A stretch of 64,000 nt of DNA from Brevundimonas sp. (GCF_030704825.1 NZ_JAUYNX010000002.1:57753-121752); one strand, 5' to 3'; counted from the stretch's first letter, positions 33,429-44,471 are shown. The notes: generated from the sequence alone by a model not told the origin. Numbers and translations: made by a program.

Positions 33429-34850
33429 ATGAATCGCGTGCTTAAAGTCGTTCTGTTGAGCGGGCTCGCCGCCGCCGTCGCCTCGTGCAGCACGGTACGG
33501 AACGTCCTCCCATTCGGTCTTGGCCGGACCGACGAACCCCAGGCCCGGGCGAGCGAGGGTCAGCGCATCTCGGTGCTGGAGTTCGAACAGCAGCTGGCTC
33601 CGTCGGCCGCCCTGTCCGGTCGCGACTTCTTCATTCCCGGTCCCCAGGCGGCGATCGCCTGGACCCAGCCGGGGGGCAATGCCGAGAATTCGGTCGAGCA
33701 TGTGATCGCCGCGCCCGATTTCACGGTCGCCTGGCGACGCGGCGTTGGCGCGGGCTCCTCGCGCACGCGTCAGATCATGGCTCCGGTCGTGGCCGACAAC
33801 GGCCGCGTCTTTGTGCTGGATGGCGAAGCCACCGTCTCGGCGCTCGACGCCGGCTCGGGCTCCACGGCCTGGAAGGCCAACGTCAAGCCCGACGAACCCG
33901 AATTCCGGCGCAGCATGTTCAGCTTCGGGCTGGGCGGCGGATCGACCGGCGGCGGCTTCGGCGGCGGCGTGGCGGTCGGCGGCGGCAAGGTCTTCGTTTC
34001 GTCCGGCTATCGCACCGTCACCGCCCTCGACCAGGCGTCGGGCGCCGTGATCTGGACGACTCCGGTCGATGTGCCGATCCACGGCGCTCCCACGGTGTCG
34101 GGAAACCGTGTCTTCGTGGTCGATGTTGAGAACCAGATACAGGCCTTCGACGTCACGACGGGCGAACAGGACTGGTCCTACCGCGGCATCCCCGAGCCGG
34201 CCCGCATCCTGCGCGCTTCCAGCCCGGCCGTGACCGGCGACACGGTGATCGCCCCGTTTTCCTCGGGCGAGGTCGTCGCCTTGCGCGCCTCGACCGGCCA
34301 GGCCGTCTGGCAACAGGTCCTGTCGCGCACCAGCCGCACCAGCGCCCTGTCGGAGATCCGCGACATCGCCGGCCGGCCGGTGATCAGTCGCGGCGTGGTC
34401 TATGCCGTCAGCCACTCCGGCGTGCTGTCGGCCCTGGATATCCGCTCGGGCCAGCCCAAATGGACGCTGCCGGTCGCCGGCGTGAACGCGCCCCTGCCGG
34501 TCGGCGACGTGGTCTACGTCGTGTCCAAGAATGGCGAGCTGACGGTGATCAACAGGGACAGCGGCCAGATCTACTGGACCCGCGACCTCAACGAGAGCCG
34601 CGTCCGCCAGGAAGGGGGCCTGCTCGGCTTCTTCGACCGCACCGTGCGGCCGGAGTGGTCGGGTCCGCTGATGGCTTCCAATCGCCTGGTGCTGACCAAT
34701 TCGGACGGGGAACTCGTCGCCTTCGATCCCAAGACCGGCGCCCAGACGGCGTCGATCCGGCTCGGCGGCCCCGCCTATCTCGCGCCGGCCGCCTACAACG
34801 GCGCCCTTTACGTCCTCACAGACAACGGCGACCTCGTCAGCATTCGCTGA
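33429..34850 (+). CDS. bamB: Outer membrane assembly lipoprotein BamB
   Basis: A 473-residue lipoprotein with lipobox ending at Cys20 (LAAAVASC) and an eight-bladed PQQ-like propeller (repeats VFVLDGEATVSALDAGSG, VFVVDVENQIQAFDVTTGEQ, LYVLTDNGDLVSIR). It is part of the BAM complex that inserts outer-membrane proteins. A glycine-rich loop at residues 173-188 (GGGSTGGGFGGGVAVG) interrupts a blade. ATG 33429 is preceded by AGGA; upstream GTG in the same frame is rejected because it would displace the signal peptide. Confidence 0.92.
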   Translation: MNRVLKVVLLSGLAAAVASCSTVRNVLPFGLGRTDEPQARASEGQRISVLEFEQQLAPSAALSGRDFFIPGPQAAIAWTQPGGNAENSVEHVIAAPDFTVAWRRGVGAGSSRTRQIMAPVVADNGRVFVLDGEATVSALDAGSGSTAWKANVKPDEPEFRRSMFSFGLGGGSTGGGFGGGVAVGGGKVFVSSGYRTVTALDQASGAVIWTTPVDVPIHGAPTVSGNRVFVVDVENQIQAFDVTTGEQDWSYRGIPEPARILRASSPAVTGDTVIAPFSSGEVVALRASTGQAVWQQVLSRTSRTSALSEIRDIAGRPVISRGVVYAVSHSGVLSALDIRSGQPKWTLPVAGVNAPLPVGDVVYVVSKNGELTVINRDSGQIYWTRDLNESRVRQEGGLLGFFDRTVRPEWSGPLMASNRLVLTNSDGELVAFDPKTGAQTASIRLGGPAYLAPAAYNGALYVLTDNGDLVSIR

Positions 34851-34883
34851 CGTTTACACCCCGAACTGCGTTAGAAGGCCGAC

Positions 34884-36506
<1,623 letters not shown>

Positions 36507-36567
36507 GCGTCCCGTTGACGCCGCCGCCGCTTCTCGCCGATCCTCGCGCGAAGGTGGAGGAACAATC

Positions 36568-36918
36568 GTGGCGTTTTCGACGGGACTCATCGCAGCCTTG
36601 GCGCTTCTGGCGTAAGGCGGAACAGGCTAGGATACCACCTGCGCGGAGCCGGCCATTCCGGTCGTCGAGCGTCCGGCGAAACCCGTGCGCCCGTCGCCGC
36701 CATCCTGCGTCGACGAAGCGCGCAGCCGCCATACCTGCACCAACCGGGTGATCGGCGCCTACAACGCCGAAATGGAGCGTTACGGCCAGTCGTTCGATGC
36801 ATATGTCGCCGCGGTCAACGGCTACGGCAGGAAGCTCGCCGCCTATGTCGAAGCGGTGAACGCCTATGTCCAGTGCGAACAGCGCGTGGTCATGCCGTCG
36901 CCCTTGATTGAGGGCTAG
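36568..36918 (+). pseudogene. Small exported Cys-containing protein interrupted by two in-frame stops
   Basis: A GTG at 36568 with a strong GGAGG 7 nt upstream starts a signal-peptide-like run (AFSTGLIAALALLA), then meets TAA at 36613-36615 and TAG at 36628-36630 in the same frame. After the stops the frame resumes for 95 residues (start DTTCAEPAIPVVERPAKP; core RSRHTCTNRVIGAYNAEMER; end YVQCEQRVVM), which reads as a mature periplasmic protein with several cysteines. TAA and TAG are each one C-to-T change from Gln codons. Alternatives are sequencing error or a shorter cytoplasmic product from GTG 36685. I do not recognise the family. Confidence 0.6.
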
Positions 36919-36985
36919 CGTCCCGCCCGTCTTTGACGCATCGCGGACAACGACGCTAGGTTGGCTGATCTCGGGAGGGTTCAAG

Positions 36986-37402
36986 ATGCTCAGGTCGGTC
37001 CTGGCCACTATCGCCGGCGTGGTCATCGCCTTCATCCTCGTCTTTCTGGGCGACATGCTGTCCCAGTCCCTCGCCGTGTCCGCTGGGCCCGCGCCCACCG
37101 ACATGAACGATCGCGCGGCAATGGAGGCGTATGTGGGGGGGCTGCCGACGGCGGTGTTCATCGTCATGCTGACGACGTGGACGGTCGCCGCCTTCGCCGC
37201 CGCGGCCTTCGCCGCCCGCTTCGGCCGTCGCGGCGCCTGGCCGGGCTGGGCCGCCGCGGGCCTGTTCCTGTGCGCCACCGCCGCCAATCTGTTCCTGATT
37301 CCCCATCCGGCGTGGATGGCGATCGCGGGCGTTGTGCTGGTCGTGGCCGCCGGCTGGTTCGGGGCGCGGGCCGGATCGACCGGATTTCTGCGCGCGGCCT
37401 AG
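36986..37402 (+). CDS. Small four-helix membrane protein
   Basis: A 138-residue hydrophobic protein with about four transmembrane segments (first LATIAGVVIAFILVFLGD, last WMAIAGVVLVVAAGWFG) and no recognised catalytic motif. The ATG at 36986 follows CGGGAGGG. It ends on a CTAG shared with the convergent SDR gene. Function is unknown. Confidence 0.8.
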   Translation: MLRSVLATIAGVVIAFILVFLGDMLSQSLAVSAGPAPTDMNDRAAMEAYVGGLPTAVFIVMLTTWTVAAFAAAAFAARFGRRGAWPGWAAAGLFLCATAANLFLIPHPAWMAIAGVVLVVAAGWFGARAGSTGFLRAA

Positions 37403-38151
37403 ATCAGCGCCGCCACAGCCGGTCCGCCTGACCAGTCCTTGAAGCTTACCTCCAGTGGCGGCTCCCGATCGCCCCGCGCCAGTTCGACCATGAGCGGGCC
37501 GATCGCCGACGGATGGGTGAGCTCTTCCGGATCCTCGCCAGGATAGGCCTGGGCCCGCATCTGGGTGCGCATCCGGCCCGGATCGACGATGGCGATCCGC
37601 ACGGGCGTGGACTCGATCTCGTCGGCCCAGCATTTAACCAGGGCCTCCGCCCCCGCCTTGGTCGCGGCGTACATGCCCCAGAAGGCCTTGGGCGCAGCGG
37701 CGACGCTGGTCGTGATGTAGACGGCGCGACCGGCCCCGGACGCCTTGAGCAGGGGCTCCAGCGAGCGGATCAGGCGGTAAACGGCCGTGAAATTGGTCTT
37801 TTCGACCTTGGCCCAGACGCGCGGATCGGCGTGGCTGACCGGCGTCAGGCCGGATGCGCCCAAGGTCGCCGCCGCCTGCACCCAGATGTCGAGCCGCCCG
37901 AACCGTTCGTGGATCGCGCCTCCGAGCCGGTCGATCGCTCCGCCGTCGACCAGATCGAACGGGATCAGGGTCGCGTGCTTGCCGGTCGCCGCATAGATGG
38001 CGTCGTCCAGCTCCTCCAGGCCGCCGACGGTTCGCGCCGTGGCGATCACGTGCGCGCCGGCCTTCGCCAGCGCCAGGGCGCTCTCGTAGCCGATGCCACG
38101 CGAGGCCCCGACGACGAGGGCGATACGGTCCTTGAGGGGGATGTCAGTCAT
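37399..38151 (-). CDS. Short-chain dehydrogenase/reductase
   Basis: A 250-residue SDR. The NAD(P) loop is VVGASRGIGYE near residue 13 and the active site is YAATKAGAEAL (YxxxK) near residue 160, with ITTSVAA supplying the catalytic serine. Substrate is unknown. It is the last gene of a leftward run behind the VOC protein, and overlaps the membrane protein on CTAG. Confidence 0.88.
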   Translation of the reverse strand: MTDIPLKDRIALVVGASRGIGYESALALAKAGAHVIATARTVGGLEELDDAIYAATGKHATLIPFDLVDGGAIDRLGGAIHERFGRLDIWVQAAATLGASGLTPVSHADPRVWAKVEKTNFTAVYRLIRSLEPLLKASGAGRAVYITTSVAAAPKAFWGMYAATKAGAEALVKCWADEIESTPVRIAIVDPGRMRTQMRAQAYPGEDPEELTHPSAIGPLMVELARGDREPPLEVSFKDWSGGPAVAALI

Positions 38152-38187
38152 GCGCGCCTGATAGCGCGCGCGCCGGTCCGGCGGAAG

Positions 38188-38532
38188 CTAGAAGCCGGCG
38201 GCCGGTTGCCACAGGCTGAAGCTGACGCCCTGGTCGTCGCAGACCACCGCCGTCGTTCCCGACCGGCTCTCGGAAGGGACCGCTGCCTTGCCGCCCAACT
38301 CCACGACCCGGGCGCACAGCGCCTCGATGTCGTCGACACGGAAATACAGGTGCGGATTGTCCTTGGCCCGTTCGACCTTGGTGAAGCCGAACGGCGGCTG
38401 GGCGCCCGCCACGTGGGCGTAGGTCGGATGCGATTCGGCCTCGTCGAAGGTCCAGCCGAACAGGGCGGAATAGAAGGCTCTCGCCTTGTCGAGGTCCTCG
38501 GTGTCGATGGTGAAGTAGCCGAGCTGGATCAT
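38188..38532 (-). CDS. VOC family (glyoxalase-like) protein
   Basis: A 114-residue single-module VOC protein (MIQLGYFTIDTEDLDKARAF, HLYFRVDDIEALCARVVELG, GVSFSLWQP). Likely dimeric and metal-binding, substrate unknown. It lies 6 nt downstream of purF and is probably read through from it. Confidence 0.85.
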   Translation of the reverse strand: MIQLGYFTIDTEDLDKARAFYSALFGWTFDEAESHPTYAHVAGAQPPFGFTKVERAKDNPHLYFRVDDIEALCARVVELGGKAAVPSESRSGTTAVVCDDQGVSFSLWQPAAGF

Positions 38533-38538
38533 GCTGGC

Positions 38539-40053
38539 TTAAGCGCTGACCAGCAGCGAAAGTTGCCGCGCGGCAACCTCGCGCCCGCCTTCCTCTATCT
38601 CGCGGTCGAGCAGGCGGGTGGGGTATTCGCCGGTGAAATAGTGATCCGTGAACTGCGGGTTGCGCGGATCGCGCGGACCCGCCTCCATCGCCTGGTACAG
38701 GCCGTCCACCGACAGGAAGCCCAGGGAGTCGACCTCCAGATAGGCCTTCATCTCCTCCAGCGTCTTGTTGGCGGCGATCAGCTGGTCCCGTTCGGGCATG
38801 TCGATGCCGTAGAAGTCCGGCCACAGGATCGGCGGCGAGGCCGAGCGCAGGTGCACCTCGGTCGCGCCGGCGGCCCGGACCGCCCGCACCAGCTTCACCG
38901 AGGTCGTGCCGCGCACGATGGAATCGTCGATCAGCACCACCCGCTTGCCTTCCAGCACCGAGCGGTTGGGGCTGTGCTTCATCCGCACCCCCTTCTGCCG
39001 GGCGCCCTGGCTGGGCTGGATGAAGGTGCGGCCCAGATAGTGGCTGCGAATGATCCCCATCTCGTAGGGAATGCCGCTCTCCTGGGCATAGCCGAGCGCC
39101 GCCGGAACGCCGCTGTCGGGCACCGGCACGATCACATCGGCCTCGACCGCGTGTTCGCGGGCCAGCGTCATGCCCATTCGCTTGCGCACGCCATAGACCG
39201 AACGGCCGTTCACGATCGAGTCGGGCCGCGAGAAATAGACGTATTCGAACAAACAGGGCCGGGCCCCGCGGGTCGGGAAGGGCTTGAGCGACTTCAGCCC
39301 CTCGTGGTCGATGACGATGACCTCGCCATGCTCCACGTCGCGTTCGAAGGTCGCGCCGATGGTGTCCAGGGCGCAGGTCTCGGAGGCCAGAACCCAGGCC
39401 TCGCCGAGGCGGCCGAGCACCAGCGGACGGATGCCCAGCGGGTCGCGGGCTCCGATCATCTTGGACCGCGTCTGGCAGACCAGGGCGTAGCCGCCCTCGA
39501 TCCGGCCGATGGCGTCGATGAAGCGGTCGACGATCTTGGCCTTCCGGCTGCGCGCAATGAGGTGGAGGATGACTTCGGAATCCGAGGTCGACTGGAAGAT
39601 GGCGCCTTCGCCGACCAACTGGTTCCGCAGGTAGAGGAAGTTGGTCAGATTGCCGTTGTGGGCGATGGCGATGCCGCCGCTGTCCAGATCGGCGAACATC
39701 GGCTGGATGTTTCTCAGGAAGGAACCGCCCGAGGTCGAATAGCGCGTGTGGCCGATCGCCGCCGAACCCGGCATCCGCTCTGACAGGTCCGACCCGCCGA
39801 ACGCCTCTCCGACCAGGCCCATGTGCCGTTCGGTGTGGAAGCGCGTCTCGTGCACGCTGGCGATGCCGCAGGCTTCCTGGCCGCGATGCTGCAGGGCGTG
39901 GAGGCCGAGCGCCACGACGGACGAGGCGGCGTTCTTTTCCGCACCCCAGACGCCGCAGACGCCGCATTCGAGACGCGGCCGATCGTCGTCCGGGTCGCGA
40001 TCATGGGCCCGGTGGACGACCGGGTCGGCGATGGAATGCACGGGACTGCTCAT
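38539..40053 (-). CDS. purF: Amidophosphoribosyltransferase
   Basis: A 504-residue enzyme for the first committed step of purine synthesis (PRPP + glutamine to phosphoribosylamine). The N-terminal nucleophile cysteine is in ECGVCGVWGAEKNA after a roughly 30-residue propeptide to be removed. HNGNLTNFLYLRNQL belongs to the Ntn glutaminase half. The PRPP loop VLIDDSIVRGTTSVK lies in the C-terminal half. ATG 40053 is preceded by GGAG. It lies 26 nt from cvpA, the classic cvpA-purF pair. Confidence 0.95.
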   Translation of the reverse strand: MSSPVHSIADPVVHRAHDRDPDDDRPRLECGVCGVWGAEKNAASSVVALGLHALQHRGQEACGIASVHETRFHTERHMGLVGEAFGGSDLSERMPGSAAIGHTRYSTSGGSFLRNIQPMFADLDSGGIAIAHNGNLTNFLYLRNQLVGEGAIFQSTSDSEVILHLIARSRKAKIVDRFIDAIGRIEGGYALVCQTRSKMIGARDPLGIRPLVLGRLGEAWVLASETCALDTIGATFERDVEHGEVIVIDHEGLKSLKPFPTRGARPCLFEYVYFSRPDSIVNGRSVYGVRKRMGMTLAREHAVEADVIVPVPDSGVPAALGYAQESGIPYEMGIIRSHYLGRTFIQPSQGARQKGVRMKHSPNRSVLEGKRVVLIDDSIVRGTTSVKLVRAVRAAGATEVHLRSASPPILWPDFYGIDMPERDQLIAANKTLEEMKAYLEVDSLGFLSVDGLYQAMEAGPRDPRNPQFTDHYFTGEYPTRLLDREIEEGGREVAARQLSLLVSA

Positions 40054-40079
40054 CGTGGGGCTCCGATGACGCGGGAACT

Positions 40080-40673
40080 CTAGTCGGCGGCTGGCGGCGA
40101 AGTATTGCCTGTTTGGGGCGGCGGCAAGGCTTCTTCTTCCGAAAACCCTTTGCTTACGGACGAAGTCACGACCGGGCTGAGCGCGTCCGCGCCGCGCCCG
40201 ATGCCGGGCAGGATGATCTGGATCGCCCGGGCCGCGCCCGCCGTCACCGGGCGCAACGCCGCCTCGCTGAGCCATGTCGGTGTCTTCTCGCCCGGCATGG
40301 CGGCGACGATGACCAGGTGGATGGCCCCCAGCAGCACCAGCGAGCGCGCTGCCCCAACGAAAACGCCGATGAAACGGTCTATCCCGCCCAGTTGTGGATG
40401 GGCCTGGGCCCGCTTCGACAGGATAGAGCCGAAGATGCGGACGCCGAAATAGATCAGTAGAAACGAGCCGATGGCCGCCGCGATCGTCCCCGCCCAGTCC
40501 GGATCGATCAGGCCCCTTCCGATCGGCGCCGTCACGGGAAGGGCGACCAGGGCGACGAAGGCCGCCAGCACGAAGCTGAGCAGGGTGATGATTTCGCGCG
40601 TGCCCCCGCGGACCCAGCCGGCGGCGGCCGAGGCGAGGATGACCAGGATGGCGATAACGTCGAAACCGGTCAT
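40080..40673 (-). CDS. cvpA: CvpA family membrane protein
   Basis: A 197-residue inner-membrane protein with four hydrophobic helices, the CvpA signature GWVRGGTREIITLLSF and IDRFIGVFVGAARSLVL, and a proline-rich cytoplasmic tail. E. coli CvpA affects colicin V production and envelope integrity; linkage to purF is conserved. It is 28 nt downstream of radA. Confidence 0.92.
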   Translation of the reverse strand: MTGFDVIAILVILASAAAGWVRGGTREIITLLSFVLAAFVALVALPVTAPIGRGLIDPDWAGTIAAAIGSFLLIYFGVRIFGSILSKRAQAHPQLGGIDRFIGVFVGAARSLVLLGAIHLVIVAAMPGEKTPTWLSEAALRPVTAGAARAIQIILPGIGRGADALSPVVTSSVSKGFSEEEALPPPQTGNTSPPAAD

Positions 40674-40701
40674 GCTGGCTCGGAAAGCTGTCGATCCGTC
40701 C

Positions 40702-42066
40702 TCAATAGCGGTTTTGCGAGATTCGTTCGACCGCCTCGGACAGCCGTGTCACCGAGGTGACGCCCACGCCCTTGTGCCTGACCGTCAGCGTGGGCGTCAG
40801 GGCCTGGTCGAAGCCCAGCTTCTGCGCCTCGCGCAGCCGCGCCTCGGCGCGGCCGACGGCCCGGACCTCGCCGGACAGGCTGATCTCGCCGAAGACCACG
40901 CAGCCCTGGGGCAGGGGAACGTCGGTGGCGGAACTGATCAGCGCCGCCGCCGCCGCCAGATCCGCCGCCGGCTCGTTGATGCGCAGGCCCCCGGCCACGT
41001 TCAGATAGACGTCCTGATCCCCGAAACCGAAGCCGCAACGCGCCTCCAGCACCGCCAGCACCATGGCCAGCCGCCCCGTGTCCCAGCCCACCACCGCCCG
41101 TCGCGGCGTGCCATAGGCGGATTTGGACACCAGCGCCTGCATCTCGACCAGCACGGGGCGGGATCCCTCGATGCCGGCGAAGACCGCCGCGCCCGGGGCC
41201 CGGTCGTTGCTTTCGCCGAGGAACAGGGCGGAGGGATTGGCCACCTCGCGCAGGCCTGCGTCGCCCATTTCGAACACGCCGATCTCGTCGGTGGCGCCGA
41301 AGCGGTTCTTGGCCGCGCGCAGGATACGGAAGGGATAGCCGCGCTCGCCCTCGAAGCTCAGCACGGCGTCGACCATATGCTCGACCACGCGCGGGCCGGC
41401 GACCTGGCCGTCCTTGGTGACATGGCCGACCAGCACGACGGCGACGCCCTGCGACTTGGCCAGCCGCACCATCTCGCCGGCGCAGGCCCGGACCTGGGTG
41501 ACCGAGCCGGGCCCGGCTTCGTGAGCGTCGGACCACAGGGTCTGGATCGAATCGATGACGACGATGTCGAACCGCTCGCGTTTCAGCGTGCCGAGGATGT
41601 CCCGCAGCGCCGTGGCCGAGGCCAATTCGACCGCCGCGTGGGTCACGCCCATCCGTTTGGCTCGGGCCCGGATCTGCTCGATCGCCTCCTCGCCGGAGAT
41701 ATAGGCGACGCGCGCGCCCTTCAGCGCGGCGCGGGCGCAAACGTCGAGCAGCAGGGTCGATTTGCCGACCCCGGGGTCGCCGCTCAGCAGGATGGCCGAG
41801 CCCGGCACCACGCCGCCGCCGCAGACCCGGTCGAACTCTGTCACGCCGGTGACGATGCGCGGCGGCTCGGGGGTGTCGGACTGCAGCGTCTCGAACTGGA
41901 CGCCGCGGGTCCGGGCCGCGCTGACGGGCTTCATCGCGCCGGGCGGAGCCGAACGGCTCTCCTCGACGATGGAGTTCCACTGGTTGCAGGCCCCGCACTG
42001 GCCCGACCACTTGCCGTGGACGGCTCCGCAGGCCTGGCAGACATAGATCGCGCCGTCTCTCGCCAT
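40702..42066 (-). CDS. radA: DNA repair protein RadA
   Basis: A 454-residue RecA-like helicase promoting branch migration in recombination. An N-terminal four-cysteine zinc finger (CQACGAVHGKWSGQCGAC), Walker A GDPGVGKSTLLL, the KNRFG motif (AAKNRFGATDEIGV) and a C-terminal Lon-like domain are all present. It starts the radA-cvpA-purF unit. Confidence 0.95.
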   Translation of the reverse strand: MARDGAIYVCQACGAVHGKWSGQCGACNQWNSIVEESRSAPPGAMKPVSAARTRGVQFETLQSDTPEPPRIVTGVTEFDRVCGGGVVPGSAILLSGDPGVGKSTLLLDVCARAALKGARVAYISGEEAIEQIRARAKRMGVTHAAVELASATALRDILGTLKRERFDIVVIDSIQTLWSDAHEAGPGSVTQVRACAGEMVRLAKSQGVAVVLVGHVTKDGQVAGPRVVEHMVDAVLSFEGERGYPFRILRAAKNRFGATDEIGVFEMGDAGLREVANPSALFLGESNDRAPGAAVFAGIEGSRPVLVEMQALVSKSAYGTPRRAVVGWDTGRLAMVLAVLEARCGFGFGDQDVYLNVAGGLRINEPAADLAAAAALISSATDVPLPQGCVVFGEISLSGEVRAVGRAEARLREAQKLGFDQALTPTLTVRHKGVGVTSVTRLSEAVERISQNRY

Positions 42067-42149
42067 GCCGGTGGCTTACAGGAGTCGGAAGGCGCGGGGC
42101 AGGGGGGACCGCCGGGGGTACGACCGAAACTGTCGCAGGCGGATCGCGA

Positions 42150-43439
42150 TCAGCCCGCGCGCCGGATCAGTTCGTCGGCGAGGTCGGCGGTCAGATAGCC
42201 GTCGGCCAGCCGCCCGTTGGCGATCTGCCAGCGGCGCAGGGCGGCGCGGGTGTTGGCCCCGACCACGCCGTCGATGCCCTGGGTGTCGAAGCCGAGGGCG
42301 GTCAGGGCGCGCTGGGCGCCGATGCGCTGGTCGCGCGACAGGGGGGCGTCGTCGGGCCAGGTCGCGACGAGGCCGGGCTTGCCGGCGATTCCGTCGGCGG
42401 TCAGGCCGATGGCCAGGGCGTAGGAGACCGAGTTGTTGTAGCGGCGGATCACATAGTGGTTGGGCAGGGCCAGGAAGGCCGGGCCGCGCGCGCCCTGGGG
42501 CAGCAGGATCACGGCTTCTTCCAGCGCTTCCGCGGCGTTGGGCGCGCCGCCACGGGCGAGGGATACGCCCCGCTGGGCCCAGTGGCGCCATGGATGGCGG
42601 GGCCCCTCGGCCTCGGCGTAGTCGAAGCCGGCCGGCAGAATGACCTCATAGCCCCAGGTCTGGCCGGGCTTCCAGCCGGCCTGCGCCAGCAGATTGGCGG
42701 CCGAAGCCAGGGCGTCGGCGTCCGAACCCCAGATGTCGACCTTGCCGTCGCCGGACTGGTCGACGCCGAGGCGGAGATAGGCGTCGGGCATGAACTGGGT
42801 CTGGCCCATGGCCCCCGCCCAGCTGCCCTTCAGTCCCGCGCGGTCGCGGCGTCCGTCGACGACGATGTCCAGCGCATCCCTGAGCTCGCTCTCGGCCCAG
42901 TCGCGGCGGCGGCCGTCGAAGGCCAGGGTGGCCAGGGACCGCACGACGTCATAGTTGCCCTGGATGGCGCCGTAGCCGCTTTCGTTGCCCCAGATGGAGA
43001 CGAGGATTTCAGTCGGGACGCCGTAGCGCCGGGTCACTTCCCACGGCACGCGGTCGGTGCGGGCGCGGCCCTGGGCGATCCGCGTCGCCGAGGCGGCGGA
43101 CTGGACATAGGCGCCGGCGGGGCGGCTGAACTCGGGCTGGTTCCGGTCCAGCCGGATGACCGACGGATCGGGCGTGAGGCCGGCGAGCTCGCGCTCGTAT
43201 TCGGCTCGACGGGCGCCGCCGTGGCGGGCCAGGAAGCCCTGTTTCCAGCCCTCGAATCCGGCCTGGTCGGCAGGGGTGTCGACCGGAGGCTGGCTGGGCG
43301 GCGCGAGCGGGACGGGGCTGCCAGCCAGGGGCGTCGGCTCCCCGGGGGTGATGACGGGCGGGACCGGCGGCGCCTCCGGGAGCATGGGGGCGCAGGCGGC
43401 GACTGAGACGATGAGCAGGAGGCGAAGGCTGATGCGCAT
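42150..43439 (-). CDS. Lytic murein transglycosylase B-like lipoprotein
   Basis: A 429-residue lipoprotein (lipobox ends at Cys16, VSVAAC) with an MltB-type SLT domain. The catalytic Glu153 is in WGNESGYGAIQG, followed by GSWAGAMGQTQFMP. The C-terminal 70 residues are a PG_binding_1 domain (ALTALGFDTQGIDGVVG). It cleaves peptidoglycan glycan strands to 1,6-anhydroMurNAc ends, in the periplasm at the outer membrane. A proline-rich linker spans residues 20-55. Confidence 0.92.
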   Translation of the reverse strand: MRISLRLLLIVSVAACAPMLPEAPPVPPVITPGEPTPLAGSPVPLAPPSQPPVDTPADQAGFEGWKQGFLARHGGARRAEYERELAGLTPDPSVIRLDRNQPEFSRPAGAYVQSAASATRIAQGRARTDRVPWEVTRRYGVPTEILVSIWGNESGYGAIQGNYDVVRSLATLAFDGRRRDWAESELRDALDIVVDGRRDRAGLKGSWAGAMGQTQFMPDAYLRLGVDQSGDGKVDIWGSDADALASAANLLAQAGWKPGQTWGYEVILPAGFDYAEAEGPRHPWRHWAQRGVSLARGGAPNAAEALEEAVILLPQGARGPAFLALPNHYVIRRYNNSVSYALAIGLTADGIAGKPGLVATWPDDAPLSRDQRIGAQRALTALGFDTQGIDGVVGANTRAALRRWQIANGRLADGYLTADLADELIRRAG

Positions 43440-43684
43440 GGCGATAGCTGTAGAGTCCCCGATGGCCGCCCCGTCATAACAAGTGCGCGAGGGCGGCCAG
43501 CGTTGCTGCAATACCGGGGCCAAAGCGAGGCTCCGTCCTCAAGCCCCAGCCGACTGTGTCGTTTGGGTCGCGCGACAGGCGACGGCGGGGGCCGGGATTC
43601 TCTGTTTTGCGTCGTTAACCCTCAATATCATGGATTATTTCAGAGGCCCTGGCGCACAAGGAGCCCAGCTCTGAGACCCGATAC

Positions 43685-43761
43685 GGCCTGGTGGCGGAGG
43701 GGCTACGCAACGGGGGTGCAACCCCGGAGACCCTCCGTTCAACTCGGAGGCCAGGCCTCCA
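43685..43761 (+). tRNA. tRNA-Cys (GCA), atypical cloverleaf
   Basis: A cloverleaf with anticodon loop GTGCAAC (anticodon GCA at 43718-43720), T33, a perfect T-arm (CTCCG / TTCAACT / CGGAG), a GCG/CGC D-stem with GAGGGGCTA loop, discriminator T at 43758 and encoded CCA at 43759-43761. GCA plus U73 is the tRNA-Cys identity. The acceptor pairs over 8 bp (GGCCTGGT/GCCAGGCC, last pair T-G), giving 8+5 instead of 7+5. The anticodon stem has a G-G mismatch, and two A residues separate the D-stem from the anticodon stem. It could be functional or a degenerate copy. Confidence 0.6.
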
Positions 43762-43829
43762 TCCTGTTGGGCTCTGACGCGACCGACGCGATCGCTCGCT
43801 GCTGGCTCGGCGTTCTGTCAGCGCGCCGC

Positions 43830-44342
43830 TCAGAGCTTGCCGAACGCCACGCCGCGCCAGCCCCAGCCCGCCTTCTGCGCCGCGGCGACCAGCGGCTTCT
43901 TGATCTCGTCGGTGTCGAACCGGTAGCTGTAGACCTCGCCCCAGGACAGGTCCTCGCGGAAGGCGTAGACCGTTTCGAAGCTCTTTTCCCAGGTCTGGCC
44001 GCGGACGCCCTCGGCCGTGGCGGAGAGGTCGGGAACGCCGGCGCGCCATTCCACCTCCCACGACTGATCCACGGCGCGGACCTCGCCCCTTGCTTCGTCG
44101 AACTTCATCAGCACCTTGAAGACGCGCTTGATCCCGGCCTTGGCGAAGACCTCGTACCATTGGGCGTCGACGATCCGCCATTCGGCCACGAGGTCGACGC
44201 CTTCCGGCGCGCCGTCGCGGACGATGAAGGGGGCGGTGTCGCGGTTGATGGCCAGAAGGCCGTCCCGGAGCGCCGGAACAGGGAGGCGCGGCACGCCGTC
44301 GGGCGCGCGCTTGCTGCCGGTCATCCAGTCGAACAATCCCAT
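43830..44342 (-). CDS. Conserved hypothetical protein
   Basis: A 170-residue soluble protein ([41 protein letters not shown]-terminal [11 protein letters not shown]). No catalytic motif or signal peptide is visible. It is isolated between the tRNA-Cys and rpmJ and reads toward the tRNA. Family not recognised beyond conservation-like composition. Confidence 0.78.
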   Translation of the reverse strand: MGLFDWMTGSKRAPDGVPRLPVPALRDGLLAINRDTAPFIVRDGAPEGVDLVAEWRIVDAQWYEVFAKAGIKRVFKVLMKFDEARGEVRAVDQSWEVEWRAGVPDLSATAEGVRGQTWEKSFETVYAFREDLSWGEVYSYRFDTDEIKKPLVAAAQKAGWGWRGVAFGKL

Positions 44343-44471
44343 GGGCGTGGTTCCCGGCCGCGACGACGAGGGGCGATGTCAGCACCCGCTTGCACGATGC
44401 GGGGAGCGGTTACAATCGCGGACGACCCGGACCGGGGTCTCCCGGCCGCGCCAATGTCCCTGCCCATCTGG

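Noticed and set aside
37513..39783. Long frame across SDR, VOC and purF on the opposite strand
   Set aside because: It spans three convincing genes in antisense; no ribosome-binding site or domain.
43483..43674. 63-codon frame upstream of the tRNA
   Set aside because: No ribosome-binding site, no motif, and its end approaches the tRNA; judged noncoding.
43685..43761. tRNA-Sec
   Set aside because: The 8+5 stem resembles tRNA-Sec, but the anticodon is GCA, the D-stem is only 3 bp and there is no long variable arm.
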